64,000 nucleotides of DNA from assembly GCF_007197575.1 (NCBI RefSeq), contig NZ_CP041616.1, positions 1,364,001 to 1,428,000 of the forward strand. Reading direction: 5' to 3'. This document shows, piece after piece, positions 1 through 9,062 of this stretch (positions are counted from its first letter, which is position 1; each line of letters begins with the position of its first letter). The stretch is from Ornithinimicrobium ciconiae. GTDB taxonomy: Bacteria; Actinomycetota; Actinomycetes; Actinomycetales; Dermatophilaceae. A program made the translations under genes and the position numbers. The notes beneath the pieces were generated by a model. That model was given only the letters and a program-made list of their open reading frames with translations, was not told where the DNA came from and made no database searches.

Positions 1-621
1 ACCCTCGCCCTCGGGCAGGGAATGGCCAATCTGGCCCAGCAGTGGGACGTGCTCAAGACCGGTGGGGCCGAGGCTGTCGTCGGTATCATGTGGCCCTCGC
101 TGGGATTCGGCGAGGAGTGGAACCCCGGCACCTTCTACCAGTTCGTCCTGGTGGTGTGTGTCGTGGCCATGTGGATCATCCTGCGGATCGGCGGCTCGCC
201 GCTCGGACTCGCGATGCGCGGCACCCGCGACAACGACGAGCGGATGCAGGCCCTGGGCTACAACACCTATCGCTACCGGGTCGCGGCCCTGGTCGTGTCG
301 GGCACGCTGACCGGCATGGCCGGAGCCCTGTTCGCTTATCACAGCGGACTCATCGCACCCAGCAATATCGGGCTGGAGACTTCCGGTCTGCTGGTCCTCA
401 TGGTCATCATCGGCGGCACCGGTACCCGCTACGGCCCGGCGCTCGGTGGGATCTTCGTGGTTCTGCTGGAGTTCTACGCGACAGAGGTGTCGCAGGCCCG
501 TGCTCCACTCCTCATCGGGCTCCTGTTCATCGTCACCGCACTCACCTTCCACCGGCGCGCGGCGTTGGCGGCATGGGTGCGCCGAGTCACTCGAAGGAGT
601 CCCCAGCATGGCCTTACTTGA
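1..621 (+). CDS. livM: Branched-chain amino acid-type ABC transporter permease (LivM family), 3' part
   Basis: Carboxy-terminal part of an inner-membrane permease of the LivM family, which with LivH forms the channel of importers for branched-chain amino acids, amides or aromatic acids. The frame is open from base 1, so the true start lies upstream; about 206 codons are present. The piece has a hydrophobic segment (residues 35-55 of what is visible), then the charged cytoplasmic loop MRGTRDNDERMQALG typical of the coupling loop, then at least three more membrane segments. Its stop overlaps the start of livG by 14 bases, so the genes are translationally coupled. Confidence 0.9.
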   Translation, partial: TLALGQGMANLAQQWDVLKTGGAEAVVGIMWPSLGFGEEWNPGTFYQFVLVVCVVAMWIILRIGGSPLGLAMRGTRDNDERMQALGYNTYRYRVAALVVSGTLTGMAGALFAYHSGLIAPSNIGLETSGLLVLMVIIGGTGTRYGPALGGIFVVLLEFYATEVSQARAPLLIGLLFIVTALTFHRRAALAAWVRRVTRRSPQHGLT

Positions 622-1360
622 GGTTGAGTCCGTCGTCCGCAGCTATGGCGGCGTGCGAGCGGTCGACGACGTCTCCGTCCAGATCGACGCCGGTGAGTGG
701 GTGGCCGTTATCGGCCCTAACGGCGCCGGCAAGAGCACGCTGTTCAACTTGCTGGGCGGTCAGGTCAAGCCCAACTCGGGGACCGTCCGGCTGGCCGGCC
801 GGAACATCAACCGGCTGGAACCGCACGCCCGCTATGGGCTCGGTGTTGCTCGCTCCTTCCAGATCAGCAGCCTCTTTCCCGATCTGACGGTGCGTGAGCA
901 CCTGACGCTGGCGTGCCGCGAGAAGCACCGCTGGAACCTGGCCCGCACCTGGCGGGGCGACCGGGAGCTGCAGGCCCGGGTCGACGAGATGCTCGACCTG
1001 TGGGGTCTGGACCGCGACCGTGACCACGCCCTGCCGGCGCTGCTGTCCTACGGAGAGCAACGCCGCCTCGAGCTCGCTCTGGCCGTGGCCTCGAAACCAC
1101 GGCTGCTGCTGCTGGACGAGCCCAACGTCGGGCTCACGGCCGCAGAGTGCGACGACCTGCTGGCGCGGTTGCGGGCCCTGGGTCCCGACCCGGCCGTTGT
1201 CTTCGTCGCGCACGACATGGACATGGTGCTCGGGTGGGCCACCCGGATCCTGGTGATGCACCAGGGAGGACTCCTGGCGGACGGACCGCCGGAGGAGATC
1301 GCGAACAACCCGTTCGTGGAGGAGGTGTATCTCGGTGCCACAGGAACAACCACTGCTTGA
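608..1360 (+). CDS. livG: Branched-chain-type ABC transporter ATP-binding protein (LivG)
   Basis: Cytoplasmic ATPase of the first importer, 250 aa. Walker A GPNGAGKS is at residues 36-43, the signature LSYGEQ near 146 and Walker B LLLLDEP near 166, all intact. ATG 608 was chosen because the conserved fold starts immediately (MALLEVESVV) and the open frame further upstream lies inside the permease gene. The 3' end overlaps the GTG start of livF by 26 bases. Substrate is not predictable from this subunit. Confidence 0.93.
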   Translation: MALLEVESVVRSYGGVRAVDDVSVQIDAGEWVAVIGPNGAGKSTLFNLLGGQVKPNSGTVRLAGRNINRLEPHARYGLGVARSFQISSLFPDLTVREHLTLACREKHRWNLARTWRGDRELQARVDEMLDLWGLDRDRDHALPALLSYGEQRRLELALAVASKPRLLLLDEPNVGLTAAECDDLLARLRALGPDPAVVFVAHDMDMVLGWATRILVMHQGGLLADGPPEEIANNPFVEEVYLGATGTTTA

Positions 1361-2069
1361 GCTCGACAACGTCGAGGGCGGATACGACACGGTGACCGTG
1401 CTGCACGGTGTCTCAATGTCCGTCTCGGCAGGGTCGGTCACGGCCCTGCTCGGTCGCAATGGCATGGGCAAGACCACCACGATCCGGGCGATCATGGGCC
1501 TGCTGCCCCAGACCTCCGGAGCTATCCGGCTGGCCGGGCAGGACATCACCCACCTCCCCTCCCACCGGCGGGCACGCCTCGGGATCGGGCTGGTGCCCGA
1601 GGCGCGTCAGGCGTTCCGCTCACTGACGGTGAAGGAGCACCTGGAGATGGCCTACCGACCGGCCGCCAATGGCTCACCAGGCTGGAACACCGCGCGGCTG
1701 ATGGATCTGTTCCCCGTCCTGCGGCGCCGATCGGGCGCGATGGGTAACAAGCTCAGCGGCGGCGAGCAGCAGCTCCTGGTGATCGCACGGGCACTGAGCA
1801 CCAACCCGCAGCTGCTGCTGCTGGACGAGCCGACGGAAGGACTGGCGCCAGCGGTGGTGCAGGAGGTCGGTGACCTCGTGCGCCGACTGCTCGTGGAGGA
1901 GGACGCTCCCGCGGTGCTCCTGGTTGAGCAGAACCTGCGCTTCGCCCTGCAGGTGGCCGACCGGGCCGTCGTGCTCGTCAAGGGTGATGTCGCCTTCGAC
2001 GGCACGGCCGCGGCGCTGGCCGAAGACGTCGAGCGGCAGCAGCAACTGATCGGATTGGGTGTCGGATGA
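1335..2069 (+). CDS. livF: Branched-chain-type ABC transporter ATP-binding protein (LivF)
   Basis: Second ATPase of the first importer, 244 aa, pairing with LivG. Walker A GRNGMGKT lies at residues 40-47, the signature LSGGEQQ near 140 and Walker B LLLLDEP near 160. The start is GTG 1335, inside the end of livG. The stop overlaps the amidase start in an ATGA arrangement, so an amide-containing compound is a plausible cargo; that is inference from position. Confidence 0.92.
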   Translation: MPQEQPLLELDNVEGGYDTVTVLHGVSMSVSAGSVTALLGRNGMGKTTTIRAIMGLLPQTSGAIRLAGQDITHLPSHRRARLGIGLVPEARQAFRSLTVKEHLEMAYRPAANGSPGWNTARLMDLFPVLRRRSGAMGNKLSGGEQQLLVIARALSTNPQLLLLDEPTEGLAPAVVQEVGDLVRRLLVEEDAPAVLLVEQNLRFALQVADRAVVLVKGDVAFDGTAAALAEDVERQQQLIGLGVG

Positions 2070-3385
2070 CCATGTTCACCTCACTTACGCAAGCCCGCTC
2101 AGCACTCCACGAGGGCCGCACCTCCGCGGTCGAGCTCCTGGACACCGCCCTGGCCGAGATGGAGCACTGGGAACCACAGATCCACGCCATGGTGACCCAG
2201 ACCCCGGAACTGGCCCGGGCGGCGGCGCAGGACGCAGACCGCCGGCTGGCCGCCGGAGACCGAGGCGACCTGCTCGGCATACCCATCGTGCTCAAGGACC
2301 TGGTCGACGTAGCAGGGGTGCCGACCACGGCCGGGAGCAGGGTCCTGGCCGACAATATGGCCACCAGCGATGCCGTGGTGTGGCAGCGACTGCGGGCGGC
2401 CGGGGCCGTCCTGCTCGGCAAGGCCAACACCCACGAGTTCGCCTATGGCGGCACCTCTGAGCCGACCCGTCACCCAGCCGACACCTCCAGGATGGTCGGT
2501 GGCTCCTCGGGCGGCCCGGCGGCTGCGCTGGCCGCCGGCTACTGTCTGGGAGCGGTCGGGACCGACACGGCCGGCTCGATCCGCAACCCCGCGGGACTGT
2601 GCGGGGTGGCCGGCCTGAAGCCCTCGCGAGGCCTGGTGGACCCCACCGGTGTGATCCCGCTGTCGCCCACCCTGGACGTGGTGGGCCCGATGGCCCGACG
2701 TGTCGCTGACCTGGACCCGCTGCTGTCGGTGATGTCCGGCCAGCCAGCCACCGGGGATCCTGCCCCGCGGACGCCGGAGGGACTGTGCGTCGGGCTGCTC
2801 TCGCTCGGTCCGATGGATGACCAGGTCCTGCGTGGCCTGTCCGCCACGCAGGAGGTGCTGGCAACGGGGGGAGCCACGGTCGAGGGGCTGGAGCTGCCGG
2901 GTTGCACCGAGTCGGTCTATGACGACTTCCTGATCATCGGTTTCGAGGCCGTGCAGTATCACCGCCGGTGGGCAGACCGCCGCGACGACTACACGCCCTA
3001 TGTGCGGTCGCGACTGGAGGACGCGGAGACCACGAGCGAGACGGACTACCAGGCCGCGCTGGAGCGTGCCCGACAGTTGCGGACCGCGATCGACCAGGCT
3101 CTGGGACAGTTTGACGTCCTCCTGCTGCCCGGTGTCCCGTTCACCGCACCGCCCGCTTATGACGACCAGGTCGAGGTCGCGGGTCAGCCGGAGGACCGGG
3201 ACACGGCGCTGTGCCGCAATATGGCGCTCGCCAACCTCACCGGCCACCCGGTGCTGGCCCTGCCGGCACCTGCGGACGGTGGGCTGCCGGTCGGGACCCA
3301 ACTGCTCGGCGGCCTCGGCTCGGATCGAGACCTGATCCGACTGGGCGGGTGGATCGAGTCCGCCTTTGGCTCCGCACTCGACTAG
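2066..3385 (+). CDS. Amidase signature family hydrolase (first of two)
   Basis: Amidase, 439 aa, full length for the family. The Ser-cisSer-Lys catalytic set is visible: Lys77 (in IVLKD), Ser147/148 (GGSSGG) and Ser171 (DTAGSIRNPAG). The family hydrolyses carboxamides or aryl/acyl amides; which one here is unknown. It overlaps livF by 4 bases and is the last gene of the transcript entering the window from the left. It could also be a GatA-like transamidase subunit, but no GatB or GatC is nearby, so a catabolic amidase is more likely. Confidence 0.9.
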   Translation: MTMFTSLTQARSALHEGRTSAVELLDTALAEMEHWEPQIHAMVTQTPELARAAAQDADRRLAAGDRGDLLGIPIVLKDLVDVAGVPTTAGSRVLADNMATSDAVVWQRLRAAGAVLLGKANTHEFAYGGTSEPTRHPADTSRMVGGSSGGPAAALAAGYCLGAVGTDTAGSIRNPAGLCGVAGLKPSRGLVDPTGVIPLSPTLDVVGPMARRVADLDPLLSVMSGQPATGDPAPRTPEGLCVGLLSLGPMDDQVLRGLSATQEVLATGGATVEGLELPGCTESVYDDFLIIGFEAVQYHRRWADRRDDYTPYVRSRLEDAETTSETDYQAALERARQLRTAIDQALGQFDVLLLPGVPFTAPPAYDDQVEVAGQPEDRDTALCRNMALANLTGHPVLALPAPADGGLPVGTQLLGGLGSDRDLIRLGGWIESAFGSALD

Positions 3386-3386
3386 G

Positions 3387-3439
3387 AAAAGAAAAAGCGA
3401 CATCACTGTCTTGACTTCTGGTCAGTGATGCGCGAGCAT
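3387..3439 (+). promoter_or_regulatory. Promoter-like element ahead of the CoA-ligase operon (copy 1 of 2)
   Basis: An A-rich tract (3387-3396) runs into CGACATCAC, then TCTTGAC. TTGACT (3411-3416) can serve as a -35 box; 17 bases later GAGCAT (3434-3439) is a weak -10 with A at position 2 and T at 6. TGAC/GTCA (3412-3415 and 3421-3424) form a short inverted repeat that could be an operator half-site pair. The same element occurs at 11823-11853 before the second importer. Confidence 0.6.
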
Positions 3440-3489
3440 CGTTCTCATGCGGTCGTGACGACCGGTGAGAGCGGTGCGGAGAGGTGACG

Positions 3490-5076
3490 ATGGCGGACCA
3501 ACTGAAGGCGGCCAACCTGGTCCCGGAGGACCGGGCAGAGCGCTACCGGTCCCAGGGCTGGTGGCCCGGGGAGAGCCTGCTGGAGCGCTTCCGAGGCCAT
3601 GTCGCCTCCGGTCCGGACCAGGTCTCCGTCACCGACAGCTATGGCACCAGCCTCACCCGTCGACAGCTCTGGGAGCGCGCCGAGAGCCTGAGCGAGCAGT
3701 TGCGCGAGCGCGGGGTGGTCCCCGGTGACGTCGTGGTTGTCTACCTGCCCAACAGTGTCCTGTGGCAGGCCGCCTTGCTGGCCTGCCTGCAGCTCGCGGC
3801 GGTCCCGGCCACCCTGCCGGTGACCACTGACCAGAGTGCCTTGGCTGTCAACTGCCGGGCGGTCGGCACCCGCGCCATCGTGACGATCGCCGACCACCAC
3901 GGTTACCGCCTGGGTGAGGTCGCTGCCGAGGCCGCCCGCGAGGCCGGCTTGCGCTGCGAGATCCTGATCGTGGACGACGACCAGCAGGACTGGGTCAGCG
4001 TCGACGGTCCCACCAGCGACGTTGTCCGTCCCGTGGACCTGGACCACCTGATGTTCACCTCGAGCACCACCGGCTCCTCCAAGGCGGTGATGCACACGGC
4101 TGACACCCTCGCGGCGGTCAACATCGGGTTTGCGGAGCGCTTCGGCATCACTGAGGACACCCCGATCTTCATGCCCTCTCCGCTCGGCCACAGCGTCGGC
4201 GCCTGGCACGGTGGCCGGTTGTCGTTGTTCACCGGTGCCCACCTGGTCCTGCAGGACCGCTGGCACCCCCGGATCGCGCTGGAACTGGTTGACGAGCACC
4301 GTTGCGAGTTCACTGCTGCGGCCACGCCGTTCCTCAAGGACCTGGTCGAGGCGCCCTGGGACGGACCCAAGTTCGCCACGATGCGCAACTTCCTCTGCGG
4401 CGGTGCGGCGGTGCCGGAGTCCCTCATGGAGCGGGCCGCCACCGAGCTGGCCCACACCTTCGTCACGGTCCTCTGGGGGATGACCGAGGGAGGGGTGACG
4501 ACCTGCCTGCCCGACAGCACCCTGGAGCAGCGGGCGGCCACCTGCGGCGTGGGGCTGCCGGGGCTGGAGCTGGCCACTGTCGACCCGGACGGGACCCTCA
4601 ACCCTGAGGGGGGCGAGCTGGTCATGCGCGGGCCGGGTGTCTTCGTCGGATATCTGGGTCAGGAGCAGCTGTATGCCGACAGCCTCACCGAGGACGGGTA
4701 CTTCCGCACCGGTGACCTGGCCACGGTCGACGAGGCCGGCTTCCTGCGGCTGACGGGACGGCTCAAGGACCTGATCGTGCGCGGAGGAGTGAACATCTCC
4801 CCGGTCCGGACCGAGAACGCTCTCGCCGCCCACCCGGGCGTCCGCAGCGTCGCGGTGATCGGGATCCCGGACGACCGGCTGGGGGAGCGGATCTGCGCCG
4901 TGATCACCCCGCAGGGTCCGGCGCCGACGCTGGCGGAACTGGTGGCCTTTCTCACGGACGCCGGGCTGCCCAGGCGGTTGATGCCCGAGAGTCTCGTGGT
5001 CCGCGACGACATGCCCACGACAGCGGCCGGCAAGATCCGCAAGGTTGACGTCAGGAAGTTGGTGGTCCACCCATGA
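3490..5076 (+). CDS. AMP-dependent acyl-CoA synthetase/ligase
   Basis: ANL-superfamily ligase, 528 aa: it adenylates a carboxylic acid and transfers it to CoA. The P-loop FTSSTTGSSK lies near residues 187-197, the hinge/adenylate motif GRLKDLIVRGG near 421 and the catalytic lysine in TAAGKIRK near 511. Overall it resembles cyclohexanecarboxylate- or medium-chain acyl-CoA ligases, but the acid is not identifiable. ATG 3490 is preferred over in-frame GTG 3484 because GGAGAGG (3478-3484) is then spaced 5 bases away. First gene of the operon; it overlaps the hydrolase gene by 4 bases. Confidence 0.9.
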   Translation: MADQLKAANLVPEDRAERYRSQGWWPGESLLERFRGHVASGPDQVSVTDSYGTSLTRRQLWERAESLSEQLRERGVVPGDVVVVYLPNSVLWQAALLACLQLAAVPATLPVTTDQSALAVNCRAVGTRAIVTIADHHGYRLGEVAAEAAREAGLRCEILIVDDDQQDWVSVDGPTSDVVRPVDLDHLMFTSSTTGSSKAVMHTADTLAAVNIGFAERFGITEDTPIFMPSPLGHSVGAWHGGRLSLFTGAHLVLQDRWHPRIALELVDEHRCEFTAAATPFLKDLVEAPWDGPKFATMRNFLCGGAAVPESLMERAATELAHTFVTVLWGMTEGGVTTCLPDSTLEQRAATCGVGLPGLELATVDPDGTLNPEGGELVMRGPGVFVGYLGQEQLYADSLTEDGYFRTGDLATVDEAGFLRLTGRLKDLIVRGGVNISPVRTENALAAHPGVRSVAVIGIPDDRLGERICAVITPQGPAPTLAELVAFLTDAGLPRRLMPESLVVRDDMPTTAAGKIRKVDVRKLVVHP

Positions 5077-5888
5077 GTTCGGCACGCACAGACCGCACCG
5101 TCGAGGTCGGCGACCTCTCGGTGGCCTACAGCGAGGCAGGGGAGGGGCGCCCGGTGGTGCTCGTCCACGGGCTCGCCGAGGACCGGAGCACGTGGGCTGT
5201 CCAGCAGCGTGAGCTGACGGGATGGCGCACCTATGCCTACGACCTGCGGGGCCTCGGCGACACGAGCCTGGGCTCTGCCGACGGCACGCTCGACCAGCTG
5301 GTGGCCGATCTGGTCGGCTTTGTCGAGACGGTGACCGGACCGGCGGTACTGGTCGGGTTCTCGCTCGGGGGCACCCTGGTGCTCCGGGCTGCCGCCGACC
5401 GGCCCGACCTGGTCACCCGCGCGGTGGTGCTCGGCACCTCTAGCGTCGTCGGCAGGACCGCGGCAGCCTTCTACGGCGAGCGCATCGCCCTCATGGAGTC
5501 CGGCAGCGCGCAGGAGCGCGCCGCGGCGCTGCATGAGGACACCGCACCGGCCATCGTGACAGCCACCGACCGTCTGGATGAGGTTGTGGCCGCACGCGTC
5601 AGGGCTGTCGGCGAGGGTGGCGGCTATGTCAACGCCGCCAGCGCCATGGCCTCCATCAACCAGAGTCCACTCACCCCCCGCCTCGGCGAGATCCGGTGCC
5701 CCGTCGACGTCGTCGGCGCCAGTGATGACTCCTTCTGCCCGCGCAAGGCCGCCGACATCATGGTCGCGGCCCTTCCGGACAGCACCTACCACGAGGTCCC
5801 GGCCGCCGGGCACCTCATGAACGTCGACAACCCGGACGGTGTCACCGCCGTCCTGCGATCAATCCTCGAAGGGACGGACCAGACATGA
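5073..5888 (+). CDS. Alpha/beta-fold hydrolase
   Basis: Alpha/beta hydrolase, 271 aa. Visible catalytic set: nucleophile Ser97 in GFSLGG, acid Asp218/219 (GASDDS) and His247 (AAGHLMN); the oxyanion turn is VHG at 31-33. It most resembles hydrolases of ring-cleavage pathways (enol-lactone or C-C bond hydrolases) and lacks the features of lipases. The ATGA overlaps on both sides show tight coupling with the CoA ligase and the luciferase-like oxidoreductase. Likely role: cleaving a ring or ester intermediate; inference only. Confidence 0.85.
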   Translation: MSSARTDRTVEVGDLSVAYSEAGEGRPVVLVHGLAEDRSTWAVQQRELTGWRTYAYDLRGLGDTSLGSADGTLDQLVADLVGFVETVTGPAVLVGFSLGGTLVLRAAADRPDLVTRAVVLGTSSVVGRTAAAFYGERIALMESGSAQERAAALHEDTAPAIVTATDRLDEVVAARVRAVGEGGGYVNAASAMASINQSPLTPRLGEIRCPVDVVGASDDSFCPRKAADIMVAALPDSTYHEVPAAGHLMNVDNPDGVTAVLRSILEGTDQT

Positions 5889-6892
5889 ACAGATGGGGAC
5901 TCTCCATGGGCGTGAGCCCGCGTGAGCCGCTGACCAACGTGAGCGGACTCGCCACGGCCGCGGAGGAGCGCGGCTTCGAGGCGATGTGGTTCATCGACTT
6001 CCAGCTCGGCATGAAGGACGTCTACGCCGCGATGAACATCGCTGCGCTGGCGACCAAGGAGATGCACATCGGCTCGGCGGTCACCAACCTGGTGACCCGT
6101 CACCCCACGGTGACTGCGAACGCCACGATCGCCCTGGACGAGCTCACCGGCGGTCACGCCATGCTCGGCCTGGGTGCCGGCTGGTCGGCCGTCTACGGCG
6201 CCGGCGGCAAGCCGTCCAAGCTCGCCGAGCTGCGCTCCTCGATCGATGAGTTCCAGCAGCTTTTCACCGGTGAGGAGGTCGAGCTCTACGGCACCAAGGT
6301 CAAGATGGCCACCGCCACGCAGCAGATCCCGATCTACATGGCTGTCTCCCAGCCGGGCATGCTGCGGCTGGCGGGGGAGAAGTGCGACGGAGCCATCCTC
6401 ATGGGGGCCGCCGACCCCGAGTTCTGCCGCTGGCAGCTCGACTACATCTATGAGGGTCTGGAGAAGGCCGGCCGCAAGCGCGAGGACCTGGTCATCGACC
6501 TGCTGGTGACGATGAGCGTGGACGACGACGAGGAGAAGGCGCTGAGCGACGTGCGCGCGTGGGCCACCAGCCAGGCCGCGACCTTCGACGTGTGGAAGCA
6601 CATGCCCCCGGCGTGGGAGCGCTTCCGTCCCGAGTTCTCGGCGGCCAAGGAGGGTTACCACCTGGTCGACCACCTGTCCCGGCACGCGGGGCACAAGAAG
6701 GTCGTCTCCGACGAGTTCGTCCGCTCGGTCGCGCTGGCCGGCACCGAGGCGCAGTGCATCGAGCGGTTGAAGGAGCTGGCAGCCCTGGATATCGACCGCA
6801 TCACCTTCGCCCTGCTGTCTGGTGGCCGGATGCGGCGCATGGAGCAGCTGGCGGACCGGATCATCCCTGCCGTCACCAACCAGCCGGCCTGA
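5885..6892 (+). CDS. Luciferase-like (LLM) flavin/F420-dependent oxidoreductase
   Basis: Bacterial-luciferase-like TIM-barrel oxidoreductase, 335 aa, full length. Family hallmarks are an early strand ending in EAMWFIDF, the TNLVTRHP segment near residue 62 and LGLGAGW near residue 95. Such enzymes use FMN (monooxygenases) or F420. F420 is favoured because a clear F420-dependent glucose-6-phosphate dehydrogenase sits in the same operon and no flavin reductase is present. It may reduce the CoA-activated substrate or a nitro/ring intermediate. Overlaps the hydrolase gene by 4 bases. Confidence 0.82.
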   Translation: MNRWGLSMGVSPREPLTNVSGLATAAEERGFEAMWFIDFQLGMKDVYAAMNIAALATKEMHIGSAVTNLVTRHPTVTANATIALDELTGGHAMLGLGAGWSAVYGAGGKPSKLAELRSSIDEFQQLFTGEEVELYGTKVKMATATQQIPIYMAVSQPGMLRLAGEKCDGAILMGAADPEFCRWQLDYIYEGLEKAGRKREDLVIDLLVTMSVDDDEEKALSDVRAWATSQAATFDVWKHMPPAWERFRPEFSAAKEGYHLVDHLSRHAGHKKVVSDEFVRSVALAGTEAQCIERLKELAALDIDRITFALLSGGRMRRMEQLADRIIPAVTNQPA

Positions 6893-6922
6893 CAACCTCA
6901 CCCCCCTCAGAAGGAGCCCGTC

Positions 6923-7681
6923 ATGGGAGACCGCAAAGTTGCACTCGTCACCGCCGCCGCCGGTGCTGGCATCGGCGCCGCCATCAGCGAGCGTCTGGCC
7001 GCCGATGGTTTTGACGTCGTCATCACCGATGCCCACGAGCGGCGCTGCCACGAGATGGCAGTCAAGCTCCAGGAGGAGCACAAGCGGCCGTTCCTCGCGA
7101 TGCCCCTGGACGTCACCGATCCCGCGGCGGTCGAGCAGGCCGTCAACGCGGCCGCGGAGCACCACGGGCGCCTCGACGTCCTGGTCAACAATGCCGGCTG
7201 GAGCAAGATCGAGCCCGTCGCGGAGATGTCCCTGGAGACGTGGCAGCGCTGCCTGGACGTCGACCTCACCGGCACCTTCCTGGCCATGCGCTACGCGCTG
7301 CCGCACATGATCAAGGCCGGCTCCGGCAATGTCGTGAACATCAGCTCGATCTCGGCCTTCGAGACCTCCACCGAGCACGGCGCGGCCTACTCCGCAGCCA
7401 AGGCCGGTGTCCTGGCCCTGACCCGAGTGGCGGCTGCCGAGAACGGTCAGCACGGCATCCGGGTCAACGCCATCACCCCGGGCCTGATCTACAACGACTT
7501 CCTGCGCAAGATCTATCCCGAGGAGTTCTTCGCCGGCTATGCCGAGAACCGTTCCCTCGTGGGGCGGGTCGGGCGTCCCGAGGACGTCTCGGGCCTGGTG
7601 TCCTTCCTGGTCGGGGAGGACTCCGGCTACATCACCGGGGAGGTCTACGGCGTCAGCGGTGGGGTGGCACCACATGCCTGA
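6923..7681 (+). CDS. Short-chain dehydrogenase/reductase (SDR)
   Basis: Classical SDR, 252 aa, NAD(P)-dependent alcohol/ketone oxidoreductase. The nucleotide-binding turn reads TAAAGAGIG (residues 10-18), one residue longer than the usual TGxxxGIG. NNAG (near 90), the catalytic Ser in NISS (near 143) and the YSAAK tetrad (near 156) are intact. AAGGAG at 6911-6916 is a good ribosome site for ATG 6923. In this operon it probably oxidises a 3-hydroxyacyl intermediate made by the hydratases. Confidence 0.88.
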   Translation: MGDRKVALVTAAAGAGIGAAISERLAADGFDVVITDAHERRCHEMAVKLQEEHKRPFLAMPLDVTDPAAVEQAVNAAAEHHGRLDVLVNNAGWSKIEPVAEMSLETWQRCLDVDLTGTFLAMRYALPHMIKAGSGNVVNISSISAFETSTEHGAAYSAAKAGVLALTRVAAAENGQHGIRVNAITPGLIYNDFLRKIYPEEFFAGYAENRSLVGRVGRPEDVSGLVSFLVGEDSGYITGEVYGVSGGVAPHA

Positions 7682-9062
7682 TCCAAGCCTGGTGACCCGT
7701 CCGGTCGCCGACCTGGTCGCAGGATTCCGTCGCGGCGACTTCAGCCCCGTCGAGGTGGCTGAGGAAGCGCTGTCCAGGATCGAGGCGCACGACGAGAGCC
7801 TGCACGCCTTCGTCGAGGTGACCCGCGACCTGGCCCTCGGCCAGGCACGTGAGGCAGCAGACCGGTATACCGCCGGCGACGACGCCCCCCTGCTGGGGGT
7901 CCCGGTCTCGGTCAAGGACGCCTTCCACGTTGCGGGCCTCCGCACCACGATCGGCTCACGGGTCTATGAGAACCACATCTCCAAGGCGGACTCGGGCGTC
8001 GTGCACCGGCTCCGCGGTGCCGGAGCGGTCTTCACCGGCAAGACCAACACCGCTGAGTTCGGGCAGTCCGCCACCACGGACAACCTCCTCGGCCCGGACA
8101 CCGGCAACCCCTGGGACCCCCAGCGGACCCCCGGTGGCTCCAGCGGTGGTGCAGCCGCCTCCGTCGCGGCCGGCTTCTCGACCCTGGCGGTGGGCTCTGA
8201 CGGCGGTGGCTCGATCCGGATCCCGGCCACGTTCACCGGCCTGTTCGGTTTCAAGCCCGGCATTGGTGAGTGCCCGGACGAACGGGGCTTCCGGGGGATG
8301 AGTGACTTCGTCTGCCCGGGGCCGCTGGCTCGTCGGGTCGCCGATGCCCGGGTGATGCTGGGGGTGCTCACCGACACCTCGCTGTCCCGCGGACTCACCC
8401 CGAAGGGACTTCGGGTGGCCTACTGCCCCCGGCCAGAGGGACGACCCGTCGACCCGGGTGTGGCGACTGCAGTGGCTGCTGCTGCCCAGGCGCTTTCGGC
8501 CCTTGGACACCACGTCGAGGAGGTCGACCTGCCGCTGGCCGGCTGGGACGACATCTTCGGTCCGCTGGTCCTCGAGGACGAGCACCGGGAGCGGGGCCAC
8601 CTGTTGCAGCTGGCGCCGGACCTGTTGACCCGCTATGAGCGGTCCTCGCTGCGGGCCGCCGTGGACCTCGACCCGGCGGTGGTGGCCGAGGCCAGGCGCG
8701 CGCTACCCGGCTATCGTCAGCGCATCTCCGCGCTCTTTGACACCTACGATGTGCTGCTCACGCCCACGACGGCTACCCCGGCTTTTCCGCTGGGGGATCG
8801 GCCTCGCACCATCGACGGCGAGGCGGTGAGCTACCTGTGGGGAGCCTTCCCGTTCGCAGCGCCGTTCAATGTCGCCGGGACTCCCGCGGCGTCCGTGCCG
8901 TGCGGCATGGTCGACGGGCTGCCGGTCGGTGCTCAGCTGGTGGCTGCCCGAGGGGCCCACGCGTTGCTGCTCGACCTGTGCGAGGACCTCGAGACGGCAC
9001 TGGAGTTTGACCAGCGCCCGGTGCTAGTGCGGTGGTCCGCGCAGGAGGTGCAGACCACGTGA
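7674..9062 (+). CDS. Amidase signature family hydrolase (second of two)
   Basis: Amidase, 462 aa, with the triad Lys81 (VSVKD), Ser156/157 (GGSSGG) and Ser180 (SDGGGSIRIPA). It is clearly diverged from the amidase at 2066-3385, so it is not a recent duplicate. ATG 7674 overlaps the SDR stop by 8 bases; the open frame continues upstream inside the SDR but has no better start. Its position inside the CoA-ligase operon suggests it removes an amide nitrogen or opens a lactam during the pathway; inference. Confidence 0.88.
   Translation: MPDPSLVTRPVADLVAGFRRGDFSPVEVAEEALSRIEAHDESLHAFVEVTRDLALGQAREAADRYTAGDDAPLLGVPVSVKDAFHVAGLRTTIGSRVYENHISKADSGVVHRLRGAGAVFTGKTNTAEFGQSATTDNLLGPDTGNPWDPQRTPGGSSGGAAASVAAGFSTLAVGSDGGGSIRIPATFTGLFGFKPGIGECPDERGFRGMSDFVCPGPLARRVADARVMLGVLTDTSLSRGLTPKGLRVAYCPRPEGRPVDPGVATAVAAAAQALSALGHHVEEVDLPLAGWDDIFGPLVLEDEHRERGHLLQLAPDLLTRYERSSLRAAVDLDPAVVAEARRALPGYRQRISALFDTYDVLLTPTTATPAFPLGDRPRTIDGEAVSYLWGAFPFAAPFNVAGTPAASVPCGMVDGLPVGAQLVAARGAHALLLDLCEDLETALEFDQRPVLVRWSAQEVQTT

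Noticed and set aside
2066..3385. GatA subunit of tRNA amidotransferase
   Set aside because: No gatB or gatC nearby and the gene is coupled to an importer.
3445..5085. Long minus-strand open frame (546 codons) antisense to the CoA ligase
   Set aside because: High-GC shadow; no domain or codon pattern, while the plus frame has all ligase motifs.
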